From NCBI RefSeq assembly GCF_001507435.1, contig NZ_LMWH01000011.1, forward strand, positions 1 to 11,319: DNA of 11,319 nt. Reading direction: 5' to 3'. Shown here piece after piece: positions 1 through 5,805 of this stretch. A model generated the notes under the pieces. The model was not told the origin of the DNA and made no database searches. It saw only the letters and a list, made by a program, of their open reading frames with translations. Position 1 is the stretch's first letter, and every line of letters begins with the position of its first letter. Source of the DNA: Streptomyces sp. NRRL F-5122 (GTDB taxonomy: Bacteria > Actinomycetota > Actinomycetes > Streptomycetales > Streptomycetaceae). A program made the position numbers and the translations under genes.

Positions 1-65
1 GGCGTCTGGTGAAGCGGCAACTTCACCGGGCGAGAAAATCACCCGAACAAAGAAGGGCCAGTCTC

Positions 66-563
66 ATGGCGGAACTTGAGCCGGTTTCTCTGGACGTTTT
101 CGCGGAAGCCCGCGAAGAGGCATACGCGGTTTTGGCGCATCTGATGGGGCGTATTGCGCCGGGTGAGCACGTGGTGCGGCTGGGGGTGACCATGGATGGC
201 GAGGACAAGCCGGTAACGGCCACTCTGCCCCTTACCGTTGAGGGCACGGGCGCCGCTGATGACTTGGTCGGTGCTGAGGAGAAGTACCTTCACAATGCGG
301 CGTTTTTGCTGGCGTGCGGGTTGGCGCAGCCCTTGACCTACGGCGTGATGTACCTGCGCTCGATCTTGGGCGAGGAGGGCGGTCCGGCCGAGACGATCCG
401 GGCATGGCACCTGCGTGACGCGGTGCTCACGGAGTGCACGGCGGCGGAGGCTGCGGAGCTGGTGGGCGAGCGTGAACAGGCCGCGTTCTTGGATGCGTTC
501 AGCGTTCACACCGGAGCGGGTGAAGAGACGGCCTACCCGCCCGAGGCGCACGCGTCCCGCTAG
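66..563 (+). CDS. Unrecognised small acidic protein of the left-hand gene chain
   Basis: This gene would encode 165 residues, and I do not recognise the family. The protein is acidic and apparently soluble, with no signal peptide or membrane segment. The N-terminal half looks mixed alpha/beta (a run around residues 35-58 reads as beta strands) and the rest looks helical and rich in Ala and Glu. I chose the ATG at 66 because GAAGGG sits 8 bases upstream and the preceding bases resemble the leaders of the genes at 1387, 2488 and 3922. The frame is open to the left edge of the window, with a GTG at 9, so a longer protein starting outside cannot be excluded. The coding call rests on strong G/C third-position bias and on a clean hairpin 12 bases after the stop. 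No function is proposed. Confidence 0.7.
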   Translation: MAELEPVSLDVFAEAREEAYAVLAHLMGRIAPGEHVVRLGVTMDGEDKPVTATLPLTVEGTGAADDLVGAEEKYLHNAAFLLACGLAQPLTYGVMYLRSILGEEGGPAETIRAWHLRDAVLTECTAAEAAELVGEREQAAFLDAFSVHTGAGEETAYPPEAHASR

Positions 564-574
564 AGCCACTGCAC

Positions 575-601
575 GCGGGCCAGGATGGCAACCTGGCCCG
601 C
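575..601 (+). terminator. Hairpin terminator after gene 66-563
   Basis: GCGGGCCAGG pairs perfectly with CCTGGCCCGC (10 bp) around a 7-base loop. It starts 12 bases after the stop codon. There is no T-run, which is normal for Streptomyces terminators. Confidence 0.65.
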
Positions 602-602
602 C

Positions 603-677
603 CCCTGCCCGCTGCCGCAAGAGCGGCGCAGGGGCGCGGGGGGTGCCTGCCGGTCAGGGGACCCAGGCGCCCCCCGC
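603..677. other. Two adjacent complex hairpins
   Basis: The first hairpin (603-633) pairs CCCTGC with GCAGGG around an inner GCCGC-AAGA-GCGGC stem-loop, with five unpaired bases on the left side. The second (636-677) pairs GCGGGGGGTGCCTG with CAGGCGCCCCCCGC over 14 positions with a single G-T pair. It encloses a further 4-bp stem, GGTC-AGGG-GACC. Both could fold as RNA or as extruded single-stranded DNA. No coding sequence is present. Confidence 0.55.
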
Positions 678-681
678 CTGA

Positions 682-842
682 GCGGCGCGGAGCGTCGCGG
701 TTATACGAGACGGGGACGGCCCGCTTAAGGGCCGTCCCCCTCTCGTGCATCGCGTAGCGATGCCAGCGCCCGTAGTGCAGGGCGCGAAGCGCCCTGGTTC
801 TTCCGCCGCGTAGCGGCGGCGCGTCGAGTCTGCGGAGCAGAC
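682..842. repeat. Array of mini-hairpins with GNA triloops
   Basis: Consecutive short palindromes each have a three-base loop of form GNA closed by a C-G pair. They are 682-698 (7 positions with one G-T, loop GGA), 747-763 (GCATCGC stem, loop GTA), 768-778 (imperfect, loop GTA), 778-796 (8-bp CAGGGCGC stem, loop GAA), 803-819 (CCGCCGC stem, loop GTA) and 828-842 (GTCTGC stem, loop GGA). C-GNA-G loops are known to make unusually stable single-stranded DNA mini-hairpins, and similar triloop palindromes are reported in Streptomyces telomeres. The array is interrupted at 705-746 by a larger hairpin. A related array lies at 3746-3841. Confidence 0.75.
705..746. terminator. Large hairpin, possible bidirectional terminator
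   Basis: ACGAGA pairs with TCTCGT, then after one C-C mismatch GGGGACGGCCC pairs with GGGCCGTCCCC, leaving the loop GCTTAA. The total is 17 paired positions. It abuts the GNA hairpin starting at 747. The size suits a terminator acting in both directions or a structural DNA element, and the sequence alone does not decide between them. Confidence 0.5.
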
Positions 843-849
843 CGCGCGC
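802..849. repeat. 48-bp structured repeat, copy 1
   Basis: This segment aligns without gaps to 3801-3848, with 44 of 48 positions identical. The four differences (804, 818, 824 and 827) form two pairs that keep complementarity. C804/G818 becomes T/A within the CCGCCGC-GTA stem, and T824/A827 becomes A/T in the spacer palindrome. It contains two GNA hairpins and ends in CGCGCGC, which can pair with GCGCG before the second hairpin. Confidence 0.75.
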
Positions 850-859
850 TGAGATGTGG

Positions 860-921
860 GCTGACGGGGAACGGTGCGCCCGGCGGGTCGGCAAACCCGT
901 GCCCGGACGTTCCCCGTCAGC
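860..921. repeat. 13-bp perfect inverted repeat with structured loop
   Basis: GCTGACGGGGAAC (860-872) pairs perfectly with GTTCCCCGTCAGC (909-921) around 36 bases. The loop includes a further stem, CGGGT-cggcaa-ACCCG. It follows directly on the GNA-hairpin array. There is no gene within it and no adjacent ORF that it would terminate, so a site for a DNA-binding or relaxase-type protein is possible. That reading is inference. Confidence 0.5.
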
Positions 922-1142
922 TGACCTCACCCGAACGAGGCGGCCTCATCGTAGCCGCACCCAACTGCCCACCGCCCCGGAGCCGACAGGCCCGGGGCGC
1001 GCCAACCGGCCCAGCGCGGCGGCGCAGCCGACGCGCGAGCCACACATGCGGCGCCCGATCCCCGAGGCAGGCTCTCAACCACGCCCGCCCCCATTCCTCA
1101 CACTCTCTTTCAGCCTGTGGGACAAGTGGCAGCAGAGGGGAT

Positions 1143-1178
1143 GTCAGCAGGCCGACCAGGCGCCCGCAGGCTGCTGAC
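1143..1178. other. 8-bp hairpin with 20-base loop
   Basis: GTCAGCAG (1143-1150) is complementary to CTGCTGAC (1171-1178). The role is unknown. It lies just upstream of the palindrome and iterons. Confidence 0.35.
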
Positions 1179-1189
1179 GTGGGGCGTTG

Positions 1190-1221
1190 TAGAGGCCGGC
1201 CGCGCGGCCGCGCAACCTCTA
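1190..1221. repeat. GC palindrome flanked by inverted arms, next to the iterons
   Basis: CGGCCGCGCGGCCG (1197-1210) is a perfect 14-bp palindrome. It is flanked by TAGAGG (1190-1195) and its complement CCTCTA (1216-1221). The right-hand arm overlaps the first iteron, so the two elements form one continuous site. Confidence 0.55.
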
Positions 1222-1289
1222 GCGCAACACCTGCCGCAACGCCTGACGCAACATCACGGCGCAACATCTGCCGCAACTTCGGGCGCAAC
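1211..1289. repeat. Seven CGCAAC iterons at 12-13 bp spacing
   Basis: CGCAAC occurs at 1211, 1223, 1235, 1247, 1260, 1272 and 1284, so the steps are 12, 12, 12, 13, 12 and 12 bases. The bases between copies are partly conserved, giving a unit near CGCAACAYCTGV. A single 13-base step breaks any reading frame, so the repetition is kept at DNA level. The array ends 6 bases before the proposed -35 of the gene at 1387. This suits a multi-copy binding site for a replication, partition or repressor protein. Confidence 0.75.
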
Positions 1290-1295
1290 AAGGTC

Positions 1296-1327
1296 TTCCA
1301 ACCGCACTCAACACGTACTAGTATGTG
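1296..1327 (+). promoter_or_regulatory. Promoter of gene 1387-1758 with palindromic operator over the -10
   Basis: TTCCAA (1296-1301), a 17-bp spacer and TAGTAT (1319-1324) make a plausible sigma-70-type promoter. The -10 lies in the 16-bp palindrome CACGTACTAGTATGTG (1312-1327), which has a single mismatched pair. A protein bound there would block RNA polymerase. The sequence ACTAGTAT followed by AGTTG at the same spacing recurs upstream of the gene at 2488. Confidence 0.55.
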
Positions 1328-1334
1328 AGTTGCA

Positions 1335-1352
1335 GGGGGGAGGCGACCCCCC
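1335..1352 (+). other. 5' leader hairpin of gene 1387-1758
   Basis: GGGGGG pairs with CCCCCC around AGGCGA. It lies between the promoter and the ribosome binding site, as does the longer hairpin before gene 2488. It could stabilise the mRNA or serve as an attenuator or protein-binding element. Confidence 0.5.
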
Positions 1353-1386
1353 AGCACACGCAAGTGGCCAACGAAGGGGAAGCGAA

Positions 1387-1758
1387 ATGGAAATCCAGAT
1401 CTCCGACGGAATCGTCCGCAGGGTGCGCGGCGGAAAGGACGCTCCCATGAACGGCCTTGCAATTCAGGCCCGCACCGTCGCGAACTTCCTGCCCCTCATT
1501 TGCGAGCGGGTAGGTGCCACCATCGTGCACAACGCCGACGCGAATTACACCGGAATTCGTTTCGACACCAAGGTTGGTCCGGTGGTTCTGGAAATCCCTA
1601 CGGGTGACCGCTCTTACCGGCTCGTGCACGAACTGATCGAGCCGGACGAGAAGGGGCGCACGGAGGTGGAGATGCGGCGTTTCCCGCAGATCTACAAGCC
1701 GCGCGGGATCGCGCACATCACGGCTGAGTTTCTTCGGTCGCGTGGATTCCTGAAGTAG
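1387..1758 (+). CDS. Unrecognised 123-residue protein downstream of the iterons
   Basis: I do not recognise this protein. It appears to be a small soluble alpha/beta protein with no Cys cluster, signal peptide or membrane segment. Residues around 35-75 alternate hydrophobic and polar residues as in beta strands, and the basic C-terminus contains an IAHITAEFL helix and ends in GFLK. The start is ATG 1387, with AGGGGA (1375-1380) 6 bases upstream; the in-frame upstream extension runs through the iterons and leader hairpin, so it is rejected. The gene has its own promoter with palindromic operator and iterons upstream, and an 11-bp terminator hairpin just after it, so it is probably one transcription unit. 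Its position suggests a protein of the replicon or its control, possibly one that binds the iterons. That is inference from location only. Confidence 0.75.
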   Translation: MEIQISDGIVRRVRGGKDAPMNGLAIQARTVANFLPLICERVGATIVHNADANYTGIRFDTKVGPVVLEIPTGDRSYRLVHELIEPDEKGRTEVEMRRFPQIYKPRGIAHITAEFLRSRGFLK

Positions 1759-1765
1759 TCCGCCC

Positions 1766-1791
1766 GGGGGCGCCCCGGTCGGGGCGCCCCC
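1766..1791 (+). terminator. Terminator after gene 1387-1758
   Basis: GGGGGCGCCCC (1766-1776) pairs perfectly with GGGGCGCCCCC (1781-1791) around GGTC. It begins 8 bases after the stop codon. Confidence 0.75.
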
Positions 1792-1828
1792 ATCCCACCC
1801 GGCAGTGATCCACAACGGAGGAGGAGTC

Positions 1829-2368
1829 ATGGACGACACGCGGATTGCACAGCGAGCCGAGGAGCTGGGCGCCCCAATCACGGACGCGGAGCGGGAGCAG
1901 GCCGCTTACGCGCTGGGGGAGTTGGCGCGCGGCGAGGGTGACCCGGACGCGCTCAGGGTGTCTCACGAGCAGTTGGCTTTGGGCCGGCCGTTCTTCGAGC
2001 TGGGCTGGGCCATGGGCGTGCGCAACGGGCACACAGGACCGGCCATGGCGGGTGTTCCCGTGGACTCCCGCACGGTGACGGCCGCTTTCATCCTGCTGGG
2101 AACGCAGCGGCTCACGGGCGCGCTCGCAGTCGACCCGCAGGACGACGGGCCGGTGTTGTGGCAGAAGGTCGACTACCACGGCAGCCTGACGCAGCATCAC
2201 GGCACGTACTGGGTAACCGCCATCCACGCCCACGCCGACACGTTCGGCGAGGCCCCTGAACTGCGCTACGACCTCAGCAAGATGACCGGCTGGAGGCCCG
2301 CAGTCGTCGCCCGGAACGTACGGCGCCGGAGCCTGACGCCCTTGCCGTGTCACCGCATGTTCGCCTAA
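1829..2368 (+). CDS. Unrecognised 179-residue protein
   Basis: The ATG at 1829 follows a very strong ribosome binding site, GGAGGAGGAG (1818-1826), and codon bias is typical for the region. The family is unknown to me. The N-terminal 45 residues look helical and charged (Glu/Arg/Ala). The middle, around residues 80-100, reads as strands, and residues 112-135 hold several His and aromatic residues, including a YHGSLTQHHGTYW segment. There is no membrane segment. The C-terminus, from about residue 155, turns Arg-rich and irregular, and the codon bias weakens there, so the natural end may once have been different. No promoter is obvious in the 60 bases between the preceding terminator and the start, so weak readthrough or a non-consensus promoter may supply transcription. 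Confidence 0.7.
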   Translation: MDDTRIAQRAEELGAPITDAEREQAAYALGELARGEGDPDALRVSHEQLALGRPFFELGWAMGVRNGHTGPAMAGVPVDSRTVTAAFILLGTQRLTGALAVDPQDDGPVLWQKVDYHGSLTQHHGTYWVTAIHAHADTFGEAPELRYDLSKMTGWRPAVVARNVRRRSLTPLPCHRMFA

Positions 2369-2388
2369 AAGCGCTGGTCAGGGGTGGG

Positions 2389-2416
2389 TTCACACCAGCC
2401 CAGATCACACTAGTAT
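2389..2416 (+). promoter_or_regulatory. Promoter of the DUF932 gene
   Basis: TTCACA (2389-2394), a 16-bp spacer and TAGTAT (2411-2416) form a promoter. The -10 context ACTAGTAT, followed after three bases by AGTTG, is the same as at 1317-1332. Unlike that site, the palindrome around ACTAGT is poor here. Confidence 0.55.
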
Positions 2417-2423
2417 TGAAGTT

Positions 2424-2456
2424 GTTCGGGGGGGCGGTGGCCCCGCCCCCCCGAAC
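2424..2456 (+). other. 14-bp leader hairpin before the DUF932 gene
   Basis: GTTCGGGGGGGCGG pairs perfectly with CCGCCCCCCCGAAC around TGGCC. It lies about 8 bases after the -10 and 15 bases before the ribosome binding site GAAGGGGA, so it would be at or near the 5' end of the mRNA. There is no T-run. It may block 5' decay, attenuate transcription, or bind a regulator. Confidence 0.65.
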
Positions 2457-2487
2457 CGCAGAGACCAACAACGAAGGGGAACCCCGC

Positions 2488-3663
2488 ATGACTCAGCAGT
2501 TCGCCGAGCGCGCCACCAACGTGGCCCCCACCGGCGCCCGCAACGCCGATCTCTCCGACCTGGTCCGCATCCTGGAGGACCAGCAACGCCGCAAGCTGGA
2601 CATCATCGCCCCCGCCGCCGCGCTGCGGTTCCGTGAGGGCAACGTGCACGTCCAGGGCGTGGAGTCCCAGATCACCGAGGACGGCGTGACGGACGTCGAT
2701 GGGATCTACCGGCCCACCGCCGTCGCGGACGAGGGAATCGCCGACAAGCTGCGCATCCCGCTCGCCTACCTGCGCCGCATGCGCGCCGACAACGTCCCGC
2801 TGCTGGACGAGAACGTCAACGCGTGGCTGCGCCAGGAGCCCGAGCGCAAGTTCATGCTGCGCGCGTTCCGAGGCGAAGCCAGCCCCGGCATGCCCAGTGA
2901 AGGCGTGGCCCGCGCGCTGCTGTCGGACAGCTACAAGCTGATGGACAACTTCGACATGCTGCTGGCCGCCCTGGACGGGGTGCGGCAGTCCGGCCACCCC
3001 ACCCGCGTGACCGGTTGCGACCTGACCGACCGGCGCATGCACGTGCGTGTCGAGTCCGAGGCCGTGGCAGTCCAGGCCCGTGCGCTGCTGCGCGGGTACC
3101 GCTCCCCGTTCGACGGCCGCAGCGGTGACGAACTGCCGATGATCTCGGCCGGTTTCGTCATCACCAACAGCGAGGTCGGTTCCGGGGCGTACACCATCAC
3201 CCCGCGTGCGGTCATCCAGGTCTGCCGCAATGGCCTGACCATGGCCAAGGACGTCATGCGGGCCGTTCACCTCGGAGGCAAGCAGGACGAAGGTGTCGTG
3301 TCCTGGTCCGGGCAGACGCAGCGCAAGACGCTGGAACTGATCACGTCCAAGACCGCCGACGCCGTGCGCACGTTCCTGTCGCGGGAGTACGTCGAGGCCA
3401 AGGTGCGCGAGATGGCGGCCGCCGCCGGTACGACGCTGGCCGAGCCGACGAAGACGATCGAGCACGTCACCAAGACGCTCAGCATCGGCACCGACGCCAA
3501 GGACATGATCCTGGCCCACTTCATCCGGGGCGGCCAGATGACGGCCGGAGGCGTGATGCAGGCCATCACCTCCACCGCGCAGACCCTCACCGACGCCGAC
3601 CAGGCCGCCGCCCTGGAAGCGCTCGCACTGCCCGCCCTGACAGCCGCCGCGCAGCACGGCTGA
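2488..3663 (+). CDS. DUF932 phage/plasmid-type protein
   Basis: This 391-residue protein matches the DUF932 family, which is common on phages, plasmids and integrative elements and has no settled biochemical role. Recognisable segments are the RALLSDSYKLMDNFDML stretch (about residues 142-158), a variable strand-rich part, and the conserved core around residues 222-252 (GFVITNSEVGSG through QVCRNGLTM), followed by HLGG at 261-264. The C-terminal third is helical and Ala-rich. The N-terminal 30 residues are a likely flexible head. The start ATG 2488 has GAAGGGGA upstream; the longer ORF starting at 2347 would read through the promoter and hairpin. The gene has its own promoter, a 14-bp leader hairpin, and a 15-bp terminator straight after the stop, so it is a single-gene unit. 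Family assignment is from memory of the motif pattern and is fairly secure. Confidence 0.85.
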   Translation: MTQQFAERATNVAPTGARNADLSDLVRILEDQQRRKLDIIAPAAALRFREGNVHVQGVESQITEDGVTDVDGIYRPTAVADEGIADKLRIPLAYLRRMRADNVPLLDENVNAWLRQEPERKFMLRAFRGEASPGMPSEGVARALLSDSYKLMDNFDMLLAALDGVRQSGHPTRVTGCDLTDRRMHVRVESEAVAVQARALLRGYRSPFDGRSGDELPMISAGFVITNSEVGSGAYTITPRAVIQVCRNGLTMAKDVMRAVHLGGKQDEGVVSWSGQTQRKTLELITSKTADAVRTFLSREYVEAKVREMAAAAGTTLAEPTKTIEHVTKTLSIGTDAKDMILAHFIRGGQMTAGGVMQAITSTAQTLTDADQAAALEALALPALTAAAQHG

Positions 3664-3669
3664 CAGACC

Positions 3670-3709
3670 CCCGTGCGGGCCGGGAACCCCCTCGCCCGGC
3701 CCGCACGGG
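3670..3709 (+). terminator. Terminator after the DUF932 gene
   Basis: CCCGTGCGGGCCGGG (3670-3684) pairs perfectly with CCCGGCCCGCACGGG (3695-3709) around a 10-base loop. It starts 7 bases after the stop. Confidence 0.8.
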
Positions 3710-3745
3710 CCCCTCCGGAATCACCCGAGGGGGCCGCCCGGCCCC

Positions 3746-3841
3746 GAGCGCGGAGCGCTCCCCCAGCCGCTCAGGGAGCGCGGAGCGCACCCGCCCGCCC
3801 TCTGCCGCGTAGCGGCAGCGCGACGTGTCTGCGGAGCAGAC
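3746..3841. repeat. Second array of GNA-loop mini-hairpins
   Basis: Hairpins lie at 3746-3760 (GAGCGC stem, loop GGA), 3778-3788 (GCGC stem, loop GGA), 3802-3818 (CTGCCGC stem, loop GTA) and 3827-3841 (GTCTGC stem, loop GGA). GAGCGCGGAGCGC is repeated directly at 3746-3758 and 3776-3788. GCGCTCCC (3755-3762) could alternatively pair with GGGAGCGC (3774-3781). The segment 3801-3848 is the second copy of the 48-bp repeat at 802-849. The array sits between the DUF932 terminator and the next gene. Confidence 0.75.
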
Positions 3842-3848
3842 CGCGCGC
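3801..3848. repeat. 48-bp structured repeat, copy 2
   Basis: This copy aligns without gaps to 802-849 with four differences, at 3803, 3817, 3823 and 3826. Both pairs of changes keep base pairing. The GTCTGC-GGA-GCAGAC hairpin and its CGCGCGC flank are identical in the two copies. Confidence 0.75.
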
Positions 3849-3921
3849 CCAAGGAAGACCTCCGCCGCGCCAGCCGGCCCCGGTGCTCACCGCCCCACCG
3901 CCCCACAGCGAAGGAGTCCGT

Positions 3922-4380
3922 ATGTCCGCACGCCCGGAGCTCACCCGCCCCGACGACACCGCCATATCCGCCGCCATGCGTCGCACCCTGACCGCGCTTG
4001 CCCTTCTGGTCCAGGCACTCGGCGACGGTGAACACACCCTCAACCTCGTAGCCGCACGCACCGACGACACGATCGTCCGGGGGCAGGCCGACCTTTCCGT
4101 CGGGACCGACCCGATGCGTCTCGCCGTCCTGGACGAAGACGACTTCGACAAGCTGCGCGCGCTGTTGGTGTTCGTGCTGGAGGGCAGCACCGTGCGGAGC
4201 GCCGTCCTGGTCGCCACCACGGCCGCCGAGCCCCGCCCCCGTGCGTGTGGCTGGACCGCGCGGAGCGGGTGGCTGCACCCCATGGACACGGCCGAGCTCC
4301 GGCAGGCCGTCAGCCCGTGCCCAGGTGTCCCCGCCGTAGAGCGCGAGGTCTACGCCGCCCCGGTCCTGTCCCTCCCCTGA
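3922..4380 (+). CDS. Unrecognised 152-residue protein
   Basis: The ATG at 3922 follows AAGGAG (3911-3916). The in-frame extension back to 3673 runs through the GNA-hairpin array and is a low-complexity Pro/Arg/Ala translation, so it is rejected. The protein starts with a charged segment, then an Ala/Leu-rich helix (about residues 14-33). Strand-like stretches and a DEDDFDKL acidic segment (about residues 69-76) follow, then a helix and a final part with two Trp and a Pro-rich C-terminus. I do not recognise a family. It stops 20 bases before the next gene, and the two probably form a small operon. No promoter was identified between the hairpin array and the start. Confidence 0.65.
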   Translation: MSARPELTRPDDTAISAAMRRTLTALALLVQALGDGEHTLNLVAARTDDTIVRGQADLSVGTDPMRLAVLDEDDFDKLRALLVFVLEGSTVRSAVLVATTAAEPRPRACGWTARSGWLHPMDTAELRQAVSPCPGVPAVEREVYAAPVLSLP

Positions 4381-4400
4381 CACCGACGAGGAGATCCTTC

Positions 4401-5156
4401 GTGCCTGACACGCCCGCCGTGACGCCGAGCCCCACGGACCACGCCGACATCCCCGCCCGGCAGCCTCTCCCAGGCACGCGGCTCATCGCCTACCGCGTAC
4501 CCGAGTGCGGGATCTCAGGTCCGTACATCCACATGGACCGCGCGGACATCCATGTGACGTACACCCAGGTGATGGGCCGCGCGGGGCAGTTTCCGGCTCA
4601 AGGCGTGACGTGTCTGGGCCGCACGGTTGCAGGCAGGGACGTCAACGGCTGGCTGCGGGGCAGTCTCAATTTCTGGCTGTCCAGCGAAGGACGGATGGCT
4701 GACGACGGAGTGATCCGGTACCGGCAGACCCGCAACCACTCGGTCGTCACCCTCGTGCCGGACAAGGCATCCGGAATCCTGATCAACCGGCCGGACGAGC
4801 AAGTGACAGCCCCCGCCTACCGCGTGACCGGCCCCACCGGCATCACGCAACTGTGGCGCGCCCGGGCGGTGCGCGATGCCATCGGCACCTGCCGCCGAAA
4901 GCCCCCCGTCGGCTGGCCCGAAGGGTGGGCGCACCTCCTGCCCGACGCATCGGTCACGTTCAAGCCCGGGGGCGACCCGTGGAGCCGACCGGACGTCTAC
5001 ACGGCCATCCCGGCAACCGAGCCCGCCTCGTGGGGGCCGCCGTGTGCCGGGTGCGGCTACCCGGAACCCGAGCACGACCCGGTACGCCTCTGGGGCCGTT
5101 CCCGAACTGACGGCACGGGATGTTCCTGCTGGACCTACAGCCAGCCGGAGGCGTAG
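4401..5156 (+). CDS. Unrecognised 251-residue protein with a C-terminal Cys cluster
   Basis: The start is GTG 4401, with GAGGAG (4388-4393) 7 bases upstream; it lies 20 bases after the preceding gene. The first 22 residues are Pro-rich and probably disordered. A mixed body follows. The C-terminus carries Cys215 and Cys218 (CAGC) and Cys241 and Cys243 (CSC), which could form a zinc-binding knuckle, separated by a charged stretch of 22 residues. Three more Cys (36, 71 and 164) are scattered. There are no membrane segments and no catalytic motif that I can name. Codon bias is good throughout. It is probably co-transcribed with 3922-4380 and may be a nucleic-acid-binding or structural protein of the element. 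That function is a guess from the Cys pattern. Confidence 0.7.
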   Translation: MPDTPAVTPSPTDHADIPARQPLPGTRLIAYRVPECGISGPYIHMDRADIHVTYTQVMGRAGQFPAQGVTCLGRTVAGRDVNGWLRGSLNFWLSSEGRMADDGVIRYRQTRNHSVVTLVPDKASGILINRPDEQVTAPAYRVTGPTGITQLWRARAVRDAIGTCRRKPPVGWPEGWAHLLPDASVTFKPGGDPWSRPDVYTAIPATEPASWGPPCAGCGYPEPEHDPVRLWGRSRTDGTGCSCWTYSQPEA

Positions 5157-5224
5157 AGCCTGCCCAAGGTCCGCGGCACGCCCCACCGCCAGCAGGACCC
5201 CACAGACGCCGTTCCCGTCTCCCC

Positions 5225-5240
5225 CCTCCCCCAGGGGAGG
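5225..5240. terminator. Short GC hairpin between genes 4401-5156 and 5374-5805
   Basis: CCTCCC and GGGAGG pair around CCAG. It lies about 70 bases after the stop at 5156 in a 217-base gap with no gene. It could be a weak terminator. Confidence 0.35.
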
Positions 5241-5373
5241 CGGGCGCGGCCAACCCGGCCAGGTCGCCACTGGCCGAAGACCTGCCGCCCCGACGCCCGC
5301 GCCCTCCCCTTCGGCGAGCGCGGGGCGGCAGGCGCCAGCCCACCGACCCGACCCCCTCGAGGAGCCGCAGCCC

Positions 5374-5805
5374 ATGACCAGGCCGAGCCTGACGGTCGAC
5401 ACGCCCGCCGGCACCGTGCGCGCCACCGCCGGCCCCCGCGAGGCCAACGCAGTCGTCTTCGAACTGTCCGGGGCGATGTGCGGCAGCGTCCACGTCACCG
5501 GCACCCACCACCCCCACCGCTGGGACCAGTTCACCGCCGTGCGCGCCTGCCTCGGCCCCGTCAGCGCGTTCCAGGCGACCGCCCCTGACGAGGACCTGCC
5601 GCGGCTCGCTCGCAGTCGCACCGGCTACCGGGGCAGTCTGACCCTCTACAACGACGACGCCGCGGACCGCCCCCAGGTCACGGTGTACCCGACGGAATCC
5701 GCCACCGGACACGAGCCGTCCGACAAGACCGCCGCGGCACTCACCGCCGTCCCACGCGCCTGCGCCGCCCATCCCGCGCAGCGCACTGCTGTGGCCGCCT
5801 GGTGA
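5374..5805 (+). CDS. Unrecognised 143-residue protein, possibly truncated
   Basis: The ATG at 5374 follows GAGGAG (5359-5364) at a 9-base spacing. The first 60 residues read as beta strands (LTVDTPAGTVRAT, then VVFELSG). A central part carries a THHPHRW segment (about residues 44-50). The last 30 residues are Ala-rich and helical. I do not know the family. The long upstream extension of the frame overlaps the preceding gene and is rejected. The stop TGA at 5803-5805 is suspicious: the same frame continues with strong G/C third-position bias for roughly 50 more codons, so the gene may have been longer and cut by a nonsense change (see 5806-6108). Confidence 0.6.
   Translation: MTRPSLTVDTPAGTVRATAGPREANAVVFELSGAMCGSVHVTGTHHPHRWDQFTAVRACLGPVSAFQATAPDEDLPRLARSRTGYRGSLTLYNDDAADRPQVTVYPTESATGHEPSDKTAAALTAVPRACAAHPAQRTAVAAW

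Larger units (their letters stand above)
564..1386. other. Long structured non-coding region
   Basis: These 823 bases separate the first two genes. ORFs exist on both strands, but they are Pro/Arg/Ala-rich low-complexity translations without ribosome binding sites, so I treat them as shadows. The region instead holds a series of hairpins (575-842), a 13-bp inverted repeat (860-921), an 8-bp hairpin (1143-1178), a 14-bp perfect palindrome (1197-1210), seven iterons (1211-1289) and a promoter with leader hairpin (1296-1352). Between about 922 and 1142 I see nothing specific. The combination would suit a plasmid control locus such as an origin, incompatibility or transfer site, but no replication gene is next to it, so this is inference. 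Confidence 0.6.

Noticed and set aside
682..842. CRISPR array
   Set aside because: The repeated palindromes differ in stem sequence and spacing, there are no uniform repeats with unique spacers, and no cas genes are present.
854..1177. A 107-codon plus-strand ORF in the structured region
   Set aside because: The translation is low-complexity (Pro, Arg, Ala), it runs through the 860-921 inverted repeat, and it has no ribosome binding site.
1117..1386. In-frame N-terminal extension of gene 1387-1758
   Set aside because: It would translate the iterons, promoter and leader hairpin. A good ribosome binding site supports ATG 1387 instead.
2410..3657. 415-codon minus-strand ORF opposite the DUF932 gene
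   Set aside because: It is a shadow of the high-GC coding strand; its His/Gly/Val-rich translation has no family features.
3673..3921. In-frame N-terminal extension of gene 3922-4380
   Set aside because: It crosses the GNA-hairpin array and part of a terminator, and AAGGAG precedes ATG 3922.
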